Positions 55,771-63,936 of a stretch of 64,000 bases of DNA are shown one piece after another (the first letter of the stretch is position 1; every line of letters begins with the position of its first letter). Source of the stretch: Streptomyces cavernicola (GTDB taxonomy: Bacteria; Actinomycetota; Actinomycetes; Streptomycetales; Streptomycetaceae); the NCBI RefSeq assembly GCF_029968035.1, contig NZ_JASCIQ010000039.1:18211-82210 (forward strand), given 5' to 3'. Both the position numbers and the translations under genes were made by a program. The notes beneath the pieces are model-generated. The model was not told where the DNA came from, did not search any database, and was given only the letters and a program-made list of their open reading frames with translations.

Positions 55771-57117
55771 ATGACCGTCAACGGCAATGACGACGTACTG
55801 CTTGTCCACGGCGGCACCCCGCTGCAGGGCGAGATCCGGGTCCGCGGCGCCAAGAACCTGGTGCCCAAGGCCATGGTCGCGGCGCTGCTCGGCAGCGGTC
55901 CGAGCCGCCTGCGCAACGTCCCGGACATCCGCGACGTACGCGTCGTGCGCGGCTTGCTGCAGCTGCACGGCGTGACCGTGCGCCCCGGCGACGAGCCGGG
56001 TGAGCTCGTCCTCGACCCCTCGCACGTGGAGTCCGCCAACGTCGCGGACATCGACGCGCACGCCGGGTCGTCCCGTATTCCGATCCTGCTGTGCGGCCCG
56101 CTGCTGCACCGCCTCGGCCACGCGTTCATCCCGGGCCTCGGCGGCTGCGACATCGGCGGCCGCCCGGTCGACTTCCACTTCGAGGTGCTTCGGCAGTTCG
56201 GCGCGACGATCGAGAAGCGCGCGGACGGCCAGTACCTGGAGGCCCCGCAGCGGCTGCGCGGCACCAAGATCCGGCTGCCGTACCCGTCGGTGGGCGCGAC
56301 CGAGCAGGTGCTGCTCACGGCCGTCCTGGCGGAGGGTGTCACCGAGCTGTCCAACGCGGCCGTGGAGCCGGAGATCGAGGACCTCATCTGCGTACTGCAG
56401 AAGATGGGCGCGATCATCGCCATGGACACCGACCGGACGATACGCATCACCGGTGTCGACAAGCTCGGCGGCTACAACCACCAGGCCATCTCGGACCGTC
56501 TGGAGGCGGCTTCGTGGGCCTCCGCCGCGCTCGCCACCGAGGGCAACATCTATGTGCGCGGCGCGCAGCAGCGCACGATGATGACCTTCCTCAACACGTA
56601 CCGCAAGGTCGGCGGCGCCTTCGAGATCGACGACGAGGGCATCCGCTTCTGGCACCCGGGCGGCTCGCTCAACGCGATCGCCCTGGAGACGGACGTGCAC
56701 CCCGGCTTCCAGACGGACTGGCAGCAGCCGCTGGTGGTCGCCCTGACCCAGGCCGCGGGCCTCTCCATCGTCCACGAGACGGTGTACGAGTCGCGCCTCG
56801 GCTTCACGTCCGCGCTGAACCAGATGGGCGCGCACATCCAGCTGTACCGCGAGTGCCTCGGCGGCTCCGACTGCCGCTTCGGCCAGCGCAACTTCCTGCA
56901 CTCCGCGGTGGTTTCGGGCCCGACGAAGCTGCAGGGCGCGGATCTGGTCATCCCTGACCTGCGCGGTGGCTTCTCGTACCTGATCGCCGCGCTGGCGGCC
57001 CAGGGCACGTCGCGGGTCCACGGCATCGACCTCATCAACCGTGGCTACGAGAACTTCATGGAGAAGCTCGTCGAACTCGGCGCGAAGGTGGAACTCCCGG
57101 GCGGGGCGCTGGTGTAG
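55771..57117 (+). CDS. murA: UDP-N-acetylglucosamine 1-carboxyvinyltransferase (MurA)
   Basis: A 448-residue enzyme adding enolpyruvate from PEP to UDP-GlcNAc, the first committed peptidoglycan step. Diagnostic segments are G-E-I-R-V-R-G-A-K-N-L, the catalytic Cys in G-G-C-D-I-G-G-R-P-V (equivalent to the fosfomycin-sensitive Cys), and the closing L-V-I-P-D-L-R-G-G-F-S-Y. Mycobacterium has Asp at that Cys position; here it is Cys, so fosfomycin sensitivity is expected. ATG 55771 is the conserved start. A terminator hairpin follows (57143-57177). Confidence 0.95.
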   Translation: MTVNGNDDVLLVHGGTPLQGEIRVRGAKNLVPKAMVAALLGSGPSRLRNVPDIRDVRVVRGLLQLHGVTVRPGDEPGELVLDPSHVESANVADIDAHAGSSRIPILLCGPLLHRLGHAFIPGLGGCDIGGRPVDFHFEVLRQFGATIEKRADGQYLEAPQRLRGTKIRLPYPSVGATEQVLLTAVLAEGVTELSNAAVEPEIEDLICVLQKMGAIIAMDTDRTIRITGVDKLGGYNHQAISDRLEAASWASAALATEGNIYVRGAQQRTMMTFLNTYRKVGGAFEIDDEGIRFWHPGGSLNAIALETDVHPGFQTDWQQPLVVALTQAAGLSIVHETVYESRLGFTSALNQMGAHIQLYRECLGGSDCRFGQRNFLHSAVVSGPTKLQGADLVIPDLRGGFSYLIAALAAQGTSRVHGIDLINRGYENFMEKLVELGAKVELPGGALV

Positions 57118-57142
57118 CCCTCAAGCCTTGGCTTGTACGTCG

Positions 57143-57177
57143 ACGGAGCGGCACCCTGATCGTGGGTGCCGCTCCGT
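57143..57177 (+). terminator. Terminator of murA
   Basis: Perfect 14-bp arms (57143-57156 and 57164-57177, ACGGAGCGGCACCC), 7-nt loop, followed by CGTTT, 25 bp after the stop. Confidence 0.85.
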
Positions 57178-57184
57178 TCGTTTC

Positions 57185-57421
57185 CCCCACCCCGCCCCTT
57201 CCCGAAATCCTGCGGAGCTGTCCGTTCGGCTTCCCGCCGTCGTGGGCACAGCGGGTGGGGGGGGACGTGCCCCGACAAGGGCGCGGGGAACGGCGCGACC
57301 AGCCACGACGGCGCAGCAGACGAACGACAGCCGGGGTACGGGGCGGAGCCCCGAGAGCGGGGCCCGGGGGCGCAGCCCCCGTAGCCGTCCGTCAGGACTT
57401 TCGGGAAGGGGCGGGGTGGGG
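57185..57421. repeat. Intergenic repeat element, copy E, longest, with inverted ends
   Basis: A 237-bp element bounded by inverted repeats of 28-29 bp, one base different in length: CCCCACCCCGCCCCTTCCCG...AATCCTG (57185-57212) and its complement with one extra base (57393-57421). The interior contains the core GGGCGCGGGGAACGGCG (57279-57295) with GACCAGCCACGACGGCGCAG and a C-rich hairpin block near 57350-57384. It occupies almost the whole 332-bp gap after murA. Confidence 0.85.
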
Positions 57422-57449
57422 AGCAGAAAAAGAGGCCGCGAGCCAACCC

Positions 57450-58502
57450 TCAGGCCGGGGACAGCGTCCGCTCAGCCACCAACACCGGCTTCTCGTGAGG
57501 AACAACCTCACAACTCACCCCGGGCACAAGCCCGTCCGCCTCCCAGCTCGGGACGTCGACCTTGACCTCGACCCCCGACGGAGTCGACACGTGCAGCCGG
57601 GTCGTCGCCCCCATGAACGTGGCGACCCGCACCACCGACGCCCCGCCCGCCGTCACGGCGAACCCCTCCGGCCGGATCAGCACGTCGACCTCAGCCCCCG
57701 CACCGAACACGGCCTCCCCCTGCACCGGCAGCCGCCGCCCGAACAGCTCGACCACGCCGCCCGCGCCCACCACCCCCGGCACCCGGTTCATCGTGCCGAC
57801 GAACTCCGCGACGAAGGGCGTGGCCGGCCGGTCGTACAACTCCGAGGGGGCCGCGCACTGTTCGAGGCGGCCGTCCTTCATGACGGCGACCCGGTCGGCC
57901 ATGGACAGCGCCTCCTCCTGGTCGTGCGTGACGAAGACCGTGGTGATGCCGAGCTCCAGCTGGATCCGCCGGATCTCCTCCCGCAGGGACAGCCGTACCT
58001 TCGCGTCCAACGCGGACAGCGGCTCGTCGAGGAGCAGGACCCGCGGCCGGATCGCGAGCGCCCGCGCGAGCGCGACTCGCTGCTGCTGGCCGCCGGAGAG
58101 CTGGTGCGGGTAGTGCCCGCCGCGCCCCGGAAGGCCGACGAGGTCGAGCAACTCCCCGGCCCGCGCGGCCCGTTCACGGGACGAGACGCCCCGTACCCGC
58201 AGCCCGTACGCGACGTTCTCGGCGGCCGTCATGTTCGGGAACAGCGAGTACGACTGGAAGACCATGCCGATGTCGCGGCGGTGGGCCGGGACGGACGTGA
58301 TGTCCTCGCCGTCCATGAGCAGCTCGCCGCCGTCGGCCGACTCGAAGCCCGCGACGATGCGCAGCGCGGTCGTCTTGCCGCAGCCGGACGGGCCGAGCAG
58401 GGCGACGAGCTCACCGGGCGCGATGTCCAGGTCGAGGCCGTCGAGGGCCACCGTGGACCCGAACTCCCGGCGCAGTTGCTTGAGTTGCACGGGGACGGTC
58501 AT
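57450..58502 (-). CDS. ABC transporter ATPase (iron/thiamine/aminophosphonate type)
   Basis: A 350-residue ATPase of the PotA/FbpC group. Walker A is G-P-S-G-C-G-K-T-T; the signature is L-S-G-G-Q-Q-Q-R-V-A-L-A-R; Walker B is L-L-L-D-E-P-L-S-A-L-D; the H-loop is F-V-T-H-D-Q-E-E-A-L. The C-terminal part is a TOBE domain (V-L-I-R-P-E-G-F; V-A-T-F-M-G-A-T-T-R-L). Only the partners could fix the substrate. It overlaps the permease gene by 4 bp and is the last gene of the operon. Confidence 0.92.
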   Translation of the reverse strand: MTVPVQLKQLRREFGSTVALDGLDLDIAPGELVALLGPSGCGKTTALRIVAGFESADGGELLMDGEDITSVPAHRRDIGMVFQSYSLFPNMTAAENVAYGLRVRGVSSRERAARAGELLDLVGLPGRGGHYPHQLSGGQQQRVALARALAIRPRVLLLDEPLSALDAKVRLSLREEIRRIQLELGITTVFVTHDQEEALSMADRVAVMKDGRLEQCAAPSELYDRPATPFVAEFVGTMNRVPGVVGAGGVVELFGRRLPVQGEAVFGAGAEVDVLIRPEGFAVTAGGASVVRVATFMGATTRLHVSTPSGVEVKVDVPSWEADGLVPGVSCEVVPHEKPVLVAERTLSPA

Positions 58503-59320
58503 GAGGTCGTCTTCCTTCGGCTCTGGGTTTTACGGGTACGGCCGCCGGCGAGCGCCGTGAGCAGGAGCAGCAGCCCCCAGGTGAGGAGGAGGCTCAACAT
58601 CGCGGCGGCGACGGAGAGTTGGGCCTCGCTGTCGCCGACGTTGACCATCCACACGGCGAACGGTTCGAAGCCGAGGACGGAGGCGACGGAGTACTCGCCG
58701 AGCACCATGGCGAGGCTGAGCACGGCGCCGCCCATGACGGCCTGGCGCAGGTTGGGCGCGACCACCTGGAGGAGGGTCTGGGTGCGGGAGGCGCCTAGGC
58801 TGCGGGCGGCCTCGACGAGGGTGCGCAGGTCGACGGAGCGCAGGCCCGCGTCGAGGGAGCGGTACAGGAACGGCAGCGACATCACCGTGTAGACGATGAC
58901 GAGGATGAGCGGGAAGTCCCGGTCGATGAGCGCCTGGAAGGTGCCGTACAGCGGGGTCGTGGCGAGGTCCTGCTGCCAGGAGAGGACCGTGGCGACGCCG
59001 GCGACCAGGGCGATCGGCGGGACGACGAGCGGCATCATGCAGAGGATCTCGACGATCCGGCGCAGCTTCGGCAGGCGCAGGGCGACGGCGACGGTGGTCG
59101 GCACCATGAGCAGCAGGCCGAGCGCGACGGTGGCGAGGCCGATGGAGACGGACCTGAGCAGGCTCGTGGTGAGGCCTTCCGAGCCGAGGCCCTTGCTGTA
59201 CACGTCGAAGCCGATGCCGTCCGGGCTGTCGATCGTGAACCACAGCGAGGCCGCGACCGGTACGAGGAAGTAGAGGGCGGCGATTCCCAGGACGGGGCCG
59301 CGCGACGTCATCCGAGCCAT
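58499..59320 (-). CDS. ABC transporter permease (second subunit)
   Basis: A 273-residue permease with six helices; L-V-E-A-A-R-S-L-G-A-S is the EAA loop. It starts at ATG 59320, overlapping the end of the broken permease gene by 13 bp, and ends with a 4-bp overlap with the ATPase. Relatives occur in 2-aminoethylphosphonate, thiamine and iron systems, so the substrate stays open. If the first permease is dead, this subunit lacks its partner unless homodimers form. Confidence 0.85.
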   Translation of the reverse strand: MARMTSRGPVLGIAALYFLVPVAASLWFTIDSPDGIGFDVYSKGLGSEGLTTSLLRSVSIGLATVALGLLLMVPTTVAVALRLPKLRRIVEILCMMPLVVPPIALVAGVATVLSWQQDLATTPLYGTFQALIDRDFPLILVIVYTVMSLPFLYRSLDAGLRSVDLRTLVEAARSLGASRTQTLLQVVAPNLRQAVMGGAVLSLAMVLGEYSVASVLGFEPFAVWMVNVGDSEAQLSVAAAMLSLLLTWGLLLLLTALAGGRTRKTQSRRKTTS

Positions 59321-60254
59321 CGGGCACTCCTGCGCTGCAGCGGTATCTGTACGGCCATGACGAGCAGCGCGACCAGGACCATGTTGAGGCTCATGGCGAG
59401 CGCCAGGTTCTCCTGCCCGGCGAGCACGTTGCCGTTGAGGGCGTTGGCGATCTGAATGGTGATCAACTGCACGGATCCGCCGACGAGTACGGCCGCCGTG
59501 GCGTGCGACGCGAAGGCCGTGCCGAACATCAGGACCGCCCCGCCGAGCAGCGACGGTGTGAGCACGGGGATGCCGATGTGCCGCCAGAACTGCCCGCGGG
59601 TCGCCCCGCAGGAGGCGGCGGCCTCCCGCCACTGGCTGCGCAGCCCGTCGAAGGCCGGCAGGACGGTGACGACCATCAGCGGCACCATGAAGTACAGGTA
59701 GGCGAGGACGAGCCCGGTGAAGGTGTAGACGGTCAACTTCTCGGCCCACAAAGGACCGAGCTTGTTAGCTCAGTCCGAAAGGCGTTGATTGCAAGTGGAG
59801 CGTGACTGGCTGCCACGTGATCCCCTGCGTCCGGTGCAGCAAGCCGCACTGGGGCGATTGACTGCGCCCCGCTACCACACGTCCCGAAGGACGAGGGAGT
59901 CGCCGCGAGCCGCCTATGGGCGACTCAAGTCTGTTCGGACTGGTCCTGGCATGGAAACCGTGTCCCCACCGGCGTGTGGTTCGTGCCTTCTCGCTCGCAG
60001 TCCCGTTCGGGGCACGATACCGCATCCGGGTGGGCGGTGGTGAAGCCGGTCGCCGGGTCGGCAGCCGTGAACGCGCCGTACGCCATGGTCCCGGCGGGCA
60101 GGCCGAAGCCGACCGCGAGGAACGCGAAGAACGGGACGACGGCCAGCCACCGGAACCTGCCACGGCTGCGGCCCCGGCTCACGGGCGGGCGGTCCGTACG
60201 CGCAGGGGGGTGGTCCGCGCGTACGGCCGCCTTCTGGAGAACCTGTTCCGCCAT
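59308..60254 (-). pseudogene. ABC transporter permease (first subunit), disrupted
   Basis: Two parts of one permease gene. The 5' part starts at ATG 60254, three bases after the binding-protein stop, and gives a normal N-terminus with helix 1 (F-F-A-F-L-A-V-G-F-G-L-P-A-G-T) and A-A-D-P-A-T-G-F-T-T, but then reads into unrelated sequence and stops at 59925. The 3' part (59308-59751) resumes at L-T-V-Y-T-F-T-G-L and carries the EAA loop W-R-E-A-A-A-S-C-G-A and the last helices. About 90 residues that relatives have in between are missing, replaced by 59753-60020. The gene cannot make a normal six-helix permease. Confidence 0.8.
59753..60020 (-). mobile_element. Foreign segment in the permease gene, possible IS200/IS605-type 3' remnant
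   Basis: This 270-bp stretch has no match to permease sequence. In one minus frame it reads A-P-N-G-T-A-S-E-K-A-R-T-T, G-H-G-F-H-A-R-T-S and N-R-L-E-S-P-I-G-G, which recalls the C-terminal tails of TnpB proteins of Streptomyces IS200/IS605 elements as I remember them. At the downstream edge a 9-bp hairpin with a TAACAA loop (59753-59776) resembles an element end or terminator. Boundaries and identity are uncertain. Confidence 0.4.
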
Positions 60255-60256
60255 GG

Positions 60257-61411
60257 TCAGCCGACCGCCTTGCCCCAGCCCTGGACGACCTTCTCCTTGG
60301 CCGCGGCCTCCTGCTCGGGGGTCGCGGACTGCGGGGTGCCGGAGACCTCGGGGAGCTTGGCGTTGGCGGCCTTGTCGACGGTGCCGTCCTCGACCATGCG
60401 GTCGAGGAGCGCGGGCCGCGAGTAGCCCTTGAGCCAGATGTTCTGGCCCTCCTCGCTGTAGACGAACTCCAGCCAGAGGCGGGCGGCGGCGGGGTGCGGG
60501 GCGTACTTGTTGACGCCCTGGTTGTAGTACAGCGAGTACTGGCCGTCCTCCGGGACCGTCACCTGCCAGTCGACGCCCTTGCCGGCCAGCTTGTCGGCGT
60601 AGCCGAGGTTGAGGTAGTCCCAGTCGATGGAGATCGGGGTCTCGCCCTTCTGGATGGTGGCGAGGGTGGACTCGGCGGGAACGTAATTCCCTTGCTGCTT
60701 CAGCTTCTTGAAGAAGTCGAGGCCCGGCTGCACATCGCCGAGCGAGCCGCCGTTGGCGAGGGACGCGGCGAACACGGCGGAGAGCGCGGAGCTGGACTCG
60801 GTGGGGTTGCCGTTGAGGGCGACCTTGTTCTTGTACTCCGGCTTCAGCAGGTCCTTGAGCTTCTCCGGGCACTTCTTGACGGCCTTCGCGTCGCAGCCGA
60901 TGGAGATGTAGCCGCCGTAGTTGTCCGCGAAGGACCCGTCGGCCTCCTTCTGCGCCTTCGGCAGCCCGTCCCAGCCCTCGACCTTGTACGGGGCGAGCAG
61001 CTGTTTGGCCTTGGCGTCCTGCATGTACGCGGTGCCGAGGTCGAGGGCGTCCACGGCGCGGGGCTGGCCCTTGCGCTTCGCGGCGGCGTTGAGGGCCTGC
61101 TGGCTGCTGCCGCCGGGGTTCTCGTTGTTGACCTGGATCCCGTACTTCTTCTCGAAGGCCTCGATCATCTCGCCGTAGTTCGCCCAGTCGGGCGCGAGGG
61201 CGTAGACGTTCAGCTCGCCCTCCTTCTTCGCCGCCGCGGCCAGCTTGTCGAGGCCGCCGAGGTCGGCCGCCGAACGGGCCTTGCCCGCCTTGCTGTTCTG
61301 CGCGTCCGCGGTCGGCGCGGCACCGCAGCCGGTGGCTGCGACGGCGGTGACGAGTGCGCAGGCGGCGAGGGTCACGGCGCGCCTCGAACCACGGGGACGG
61401 TATGCCTTCAC
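60257..61411 (-). CDS. ABC substrate-binding lipoprotein (iron/aminophosphonate/polyamine-type)
   Basis: A 384-residue extracellular binding protein. The GTG at 61411 follows CAGGAG; a signal peptide with lipobox A-A-T-G-C-G anchors it. The mature part starts near D-L-G-G-L-D-K-L-A-A-A-A-K-K-E-G-E-L-N-V-Y-A-L, contains A-P-D-W-A-N-Y-G-E-M-I-E-A-F and I-S-I-D-W-D-Y-L-N, and ends with the family C-terminus. It belongs to the fold that binds ferric iron, thiamine, spermidine or 2-aminoethylphosphonate. The adjacent HAD and GntR genes lean towards a phosphorus compound, but that is inference. Confidence 0.87.
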   Translation of the reverse strand: MKAYRPRGSRRAVTLAACALVTAVAATGCGAAPTADAQNSKAGKARSAADLGGLDKLAAAAKKEGELNVYALAPDWANYGEMIEAFEKKYGIQVNNENPGGSSQQALNAAAKRKGQPRAVDALDLGTAYMQDAKAKQLLAPYKVEGWDGLPKAQKEADGSFADNYGGYISIGCDAKAVKKCPEKLKDLLKPEYKNKVALNGNPTESSSALSAVFAASLANGGSLGDVQPGLDFFKKLKQQGNYVPAESTLATIQKGETPISIDWDYLNLGYADKLAGKGVDWQVTVPEDGQYSLYYNQGVNKYAPHPAAARLWLEFVYSEEGQNIWLKGYSRPALLDRMVEDGTVDKAANAKLPEVSGTPQSATPEQEAAAKEKVVQGWGKAVG

Positions 61412-61477
61412 GATGGTTACTCCTGGGTCTTTGGCATGCCACCTGTCTGGACAAGCCATCGTCAGTAAGCCGGATGA

Positions 61478-61506
61478 AGATAACCGCCAAGTGACTACCC
61501 GGTAAA
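61478..61506 (-). promoter_or_regulatory. Sigma70-like promoter for the binding-protein operon
   Basis: On the minus strand TTTACC (-35, 61501-61506) and TTATCT (-10, 61478-61483) are 17 bp apart, pointing to the GTG at 61411. Confidence 0.65.
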
Positions 61507-61602
61507 GCTCTCGGAGAAGAAAAACCGCAGGTCAAAAGCGTTATGAAGAGGGGCGTTTACCTTCGGCCCGACGGGTTATAAGCAGAGTCCCACCCGCCCA
61601 CG

Positions 61603-61622
61603 CTGTGCACATCTGCGCACAG
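61603..61622. promoter_or_regulatory. Palindrome upstream of the GntR gene
   Basis: CTGTGC (61603-61608) and GCACAG (61617-61622) form a 20-bp dyad, and a third TGCGCACAG follows at 61631-61639. Repeated half sites near a GntR gene's start (61697) fit an autoregulatory operator. Confidence 0.5.
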
Positions 61623-61696
61623 TCCGGGGGTGCGCACAGCAGCCCCCGAATGACATGATCGAGGCCTTGGCCAGCACGACCCGTCCGAGGAGAGAA

Positions 61697-62440
61697 GTGA
61701 CCCGACGGCACGAGGAAATCGCCGACGAGCTGCGCCGCGCCATCGGCGACGGCAGCTATCCGGTGGGCGCCGCCCTGCCCTCGGAGTCCGAACTCGCCGC
61801 CGCCCACGGGGTGTCGCGCGGCACCCTGCGCCAGGCCTTCGGCACGCTCCAGTCGGAGGGCCTGATCGGCTCCCGGCAGGGCGCCCGGCGCGTGGTGCTC
61901 GCGGCCACGCCCAGCCAGAGCTTCACCGAGCTGCGCAGCTTCGCCCAGTGGGCGCGCGCGGGCGGCCGCACCCCCGGCGGCCGGGTCCTTTCCGCACACC
62001 GCGGAAAGGCCACCGACGCCGAGGCCGCCCAGCTCCAACTCGCCCCGGGCGACGAGGTCTTGCACGTCCTGCGCATCCGCACCCTGGACGGCGACCCGGT
62101 CCTCCTGGAACGCACGGTGTACGCGGGCTGGTGCGCCGAGGCCGTCGAGGCCCTGCCGGACGACTGCGAGTCGGTCACGCAGAGCCTGTACGACGCGGTC
62201 GGCCTGGTGATGTCGCACGGCGAGCACCACCTGGACGCGGTCCCCGCCGGCACGGTCGACGCCCGTGAGCTGTCGGTCCGCCGCGGCTCCCCGCTGCTTC
62301 GCGTGCGCCGCACCACGACGACCGCGGAGGGCCGCCCGGTGGAGACCTCCGACGACCGCTACCGGCCCGGCACGGTCGTCTTCACCGTCCGCAACTCGGT
62401 GCAGGCCAACCCCCTGGCCCGTACGACCCCTGACCATTGA
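61697..62440 (+). CDS. GntR-family regulator, HutC/UTRA type
   Basis: A 247-residue repressor-type regulator: an N-terminal winged helix (I-A-D-E-L-R-R-A-I-G-D-G-S-Y-P-V-G; S-E-S-E-L-A-A-A-H-G-V-S-R-G-T-L-R-Q-A) and a C-terminal UTRA ligand domain. GTG 61697 is chosen because GAGGAGAGAA lies just upstream; an ATG 14 codons earlier is less well supported. It is divergent from the ABC operon and probably controls it together with the HAD gene, from which it is 13 bp away. Confidence 0.87.
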   Translation: MTRRHEEIADELRRAIGDGSYPVGAALPSESELAAAHGVSRGTLRQAFGTLQSEGLIGSRQGARRVVLAATPSQSFTELRSFAQWARAGGRTPGGRVLSAHRGKATDAEAAQLQLAPGDEVLHVLRIRTLDGDPVLLERTVYAGWCAEAVEALPDDCESVTQSLYDAVGLVMSHGEHHLDAVPAGTVDARELSVRRGSPLLRVRRTTTTAEGRPVETSDDRYRPGTVVFTVRNSVQANPLARTTPDH

Positions 62441-62453
62441 GGAAACCCCGCAG

Positions 62454-63107
62454 TTGAACAGCCTCGCCCCCTCGCTCACCCCCCCCCGCCCCGCCGCCCT
62501 CCTCTGCGACATGGACGGCACGCTCGTCGACACCGAGCACGCCTGGCTCGACGCGGTCGCGGAGTTCCTGCGCGCCCAGGGCTCCCCGTCGACCGGAGAG
62601 ACGCTGGCCCCGTTCGCGGGCGCGGCGGTGGCCGACGCCGCCGATCACCTCGTACGACACGGGCTCACGGCCCTGACGGCCGCAGAGTGCGCCGAGATCC
62701 TGGACCGGGAGTTCACCGCCCGCGTGGCGGCGGGCGTGACCGTGCAGCCCGGCGCGCTGCGGCTGCTCGACCGGGCCCGTGCGCTCGGCATCCCCACGGC
62801 GCTCGTGACGGCCTCGGAGCGGCACGTGGCCGACCTGGTCCTGGACACCCTGGGCCGGCACCGCTTCGACACGTCGGTCACCTCGGGCGAGACGGAGCGC
62901 GGCAAGCCGCACCCGGAGCCGTATCTGACGGCGGCGGCGACGCTCGGCGTGGCCCCGGCGGACTGCCTGGCCGTGGAGGACACCCCGACGGGCGCGACAG
63001 CGGCCCTCACAGCGGGCTGCCACCTCCTGGCGGTCCCGTCGGTCCCGGGCATCGTCCCGGGCCCGCGCACGACGCTGGTGCGGAGCCTGGACGAGGTCGA
63101 CTTCTAG
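62454..63107 (+). CDS. HAD-superfamily phosphatase
   Basis: A 217-residue haloacid-dehalogenase-type hydrolase (beta-phosphoglucomutase/GS1-like subgroup). Motif I L-L-C-D-M-D-G-T-L-V-D-T, motif II A-L-V-T-A-S-E-R, the Lys motif G-K-P-H-P-E-P-Y and motif IV V-E-D-T-P-T-G-A are complete. It starts at TTG 62454, with GAGGAAA upstream, 13 bp after the GntR gene, so they form one transcript. The substrate is unknown; a phosphorylated product of the nearby transporter's cargo is the natural guess. Confidence 0.85.
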   Translation: MNSLAPSLTPPRPAALLCDMDGTLVDTEHAWLDAVAEFLRAQGSPSTGETLAPFAGAAVADAADHLVRHGLTALTAAECAEILDREFTARVAAGVTVQPGALRLLDRARALGIPTALVTASERHVADLVLDTLGRHRFDTSVTSGETERGKPHPEPYLTAAATLGVAPADCLAVEDTPTGATAALTAGCHLLAVPSVPGIVPGPRTTLVRSLDEVDF

Positions 63108-63140
63108 CCGAGTTGTGGGCAGGCGTTCCGCAAGGCGATG

Positions 63141-63183
63141 GAGGTCCCCCCTGCTCGAACGAAGTTGAGAGCTTGGGGGAGGG
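63141..63183. repeat. Palindromic intergenic repeat
   Basis: GAGGTCCCCCCTGCTC, a short centre, then GAGAGCTTGGGGGAGG. I recall near-identical CCCCCTGCTCGAGCGAAGCC-type palindromes widely scattered between Streptomyces genes. Confidence 0.6.
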
Positions 63184-63240
63184 TAGGCACAACGGCACCA
63201 CGGTCAAGGGCCGCTTGAACGCCGACCTAGGGCAAGCAAA

Positions 63241-63277
63241 GAGGGCGGCACCCGGAAAAGCTCCGGGTGCCGCCCTC
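63241..63277 (-). terminator. Terminator of the HU gene
   Basis: Perfect 16-bp stem (63241-63256 and 63262-63277) with a 5-nt loop, 13 bp after the HU stop on the minus strand. It can also stop transcription arriving from the HAD gene. Confidence 0.88.
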
Positions 63278-63290
63278 GAAGACGTAAGGC

Positions 63291-63572
63291 CTACTTGCCC
63301 TTCGCCGCTTCCTTCAGCTTCGAGCCGGCCGAAACCTTCACGCTGTAACCGGCGGGGATGTTGATCGGCTCGCCGGTCTGCGGGTTGCGGGCGGTGCGAG
63401 CGGCACGGTGGGTGCGCTCGAAGGTCAGGAAGCCGGGGATGGTGACCTTCTCGTCGCCCTTGGCAACGATCTCGCCGACGGTCTCGGCGAACGCGGCCAG
63501 CACGGCGTCGGCGTCCTTGCGGGTCACCTCGGCGCGGTCGGCCAGCGCGGCCACCAGCTCACTGCGGTTCAT
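63291..63572 (-). CDS. hup: HU-type nucleoid-associated protein
   Basis: A 93-residue DNA-binding protein that packs the chromosome. M-N-R-S-E-L-V-A-A-L-A opens the helical body; the two DNA-contacting beta arms and their tips are T-H-R-A-A-R-T-A-R-N-P-Q-T-G-E-P-I-N-I-P, the HU/IHF signature. It is the short HU form, without the long Lys-rich tail of the second Streptomyces HU (HupS). GGGAG precedes the ATG. The gene is monocistronic. Confidence 0.95.
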   Translation of the reverse strand: MNRSELVAALADRAEVTRKDADAVLAAFAETVGEIVAKGDEKVTIPGFLTFERTHRAARTARNPQTGEPINIPAGYSVKVSAGSKLKEAAKGK

Positions 63573-63936
63573 GTTTGTACTCCCGTGTTCTTCTTGCCGT
63601 TGAGGCGTGCCACGCGGTCAAGCCGCATGTTCAGCACAGCGAAGCCGATGCTGCCAGGGTCCTTCGTGGGTCCCCGGACCCGGGTCCGTCAGTCGGACCC
63701 TCCCGCCTAGAGACGCATCCTGCCCCTAAAAATGGCGGGAAAGCCAATCCGGCACCCTTGGGAGTCACACAAAAAGCGCCACTTCGTCTAATTGGTGACG
63801 AAGTCGGCGACGGTTCGTCCAGCTCCTGGCGTCGGACCCCCAGGATTTCGGGGCGCGCCGCCCGCAACCCTAGAGGGCGGGGCGACGGCGCGGGTTCCAC
63901 GACTCGCCGCCCCGACCACCGTGGGAACGGTCACAT
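63573..63936. other. Intergenic region, 364 bp, upstream of the HU gene
   Basis: No gene. Contains a 7-bp hairpin (GGGTCCG 63682-63688, CGGACCC 63694-63700) and an 8-bp dyad ACTTCGTC / GACGAAGT (63781-63788, 63797-63804) around an AT-rich loop. These could be regulatory; the HU promoter is expected here but I find no convincing pair of hexamers. Confidence 0.5.

Noticed and set aside
55771..57117. Fosfomycin-resistant MurA with Asp at the catalytic position
   Set aside because: The residue is Cys (G-G-C-D-I-G-G-R-P), the sensitive form.
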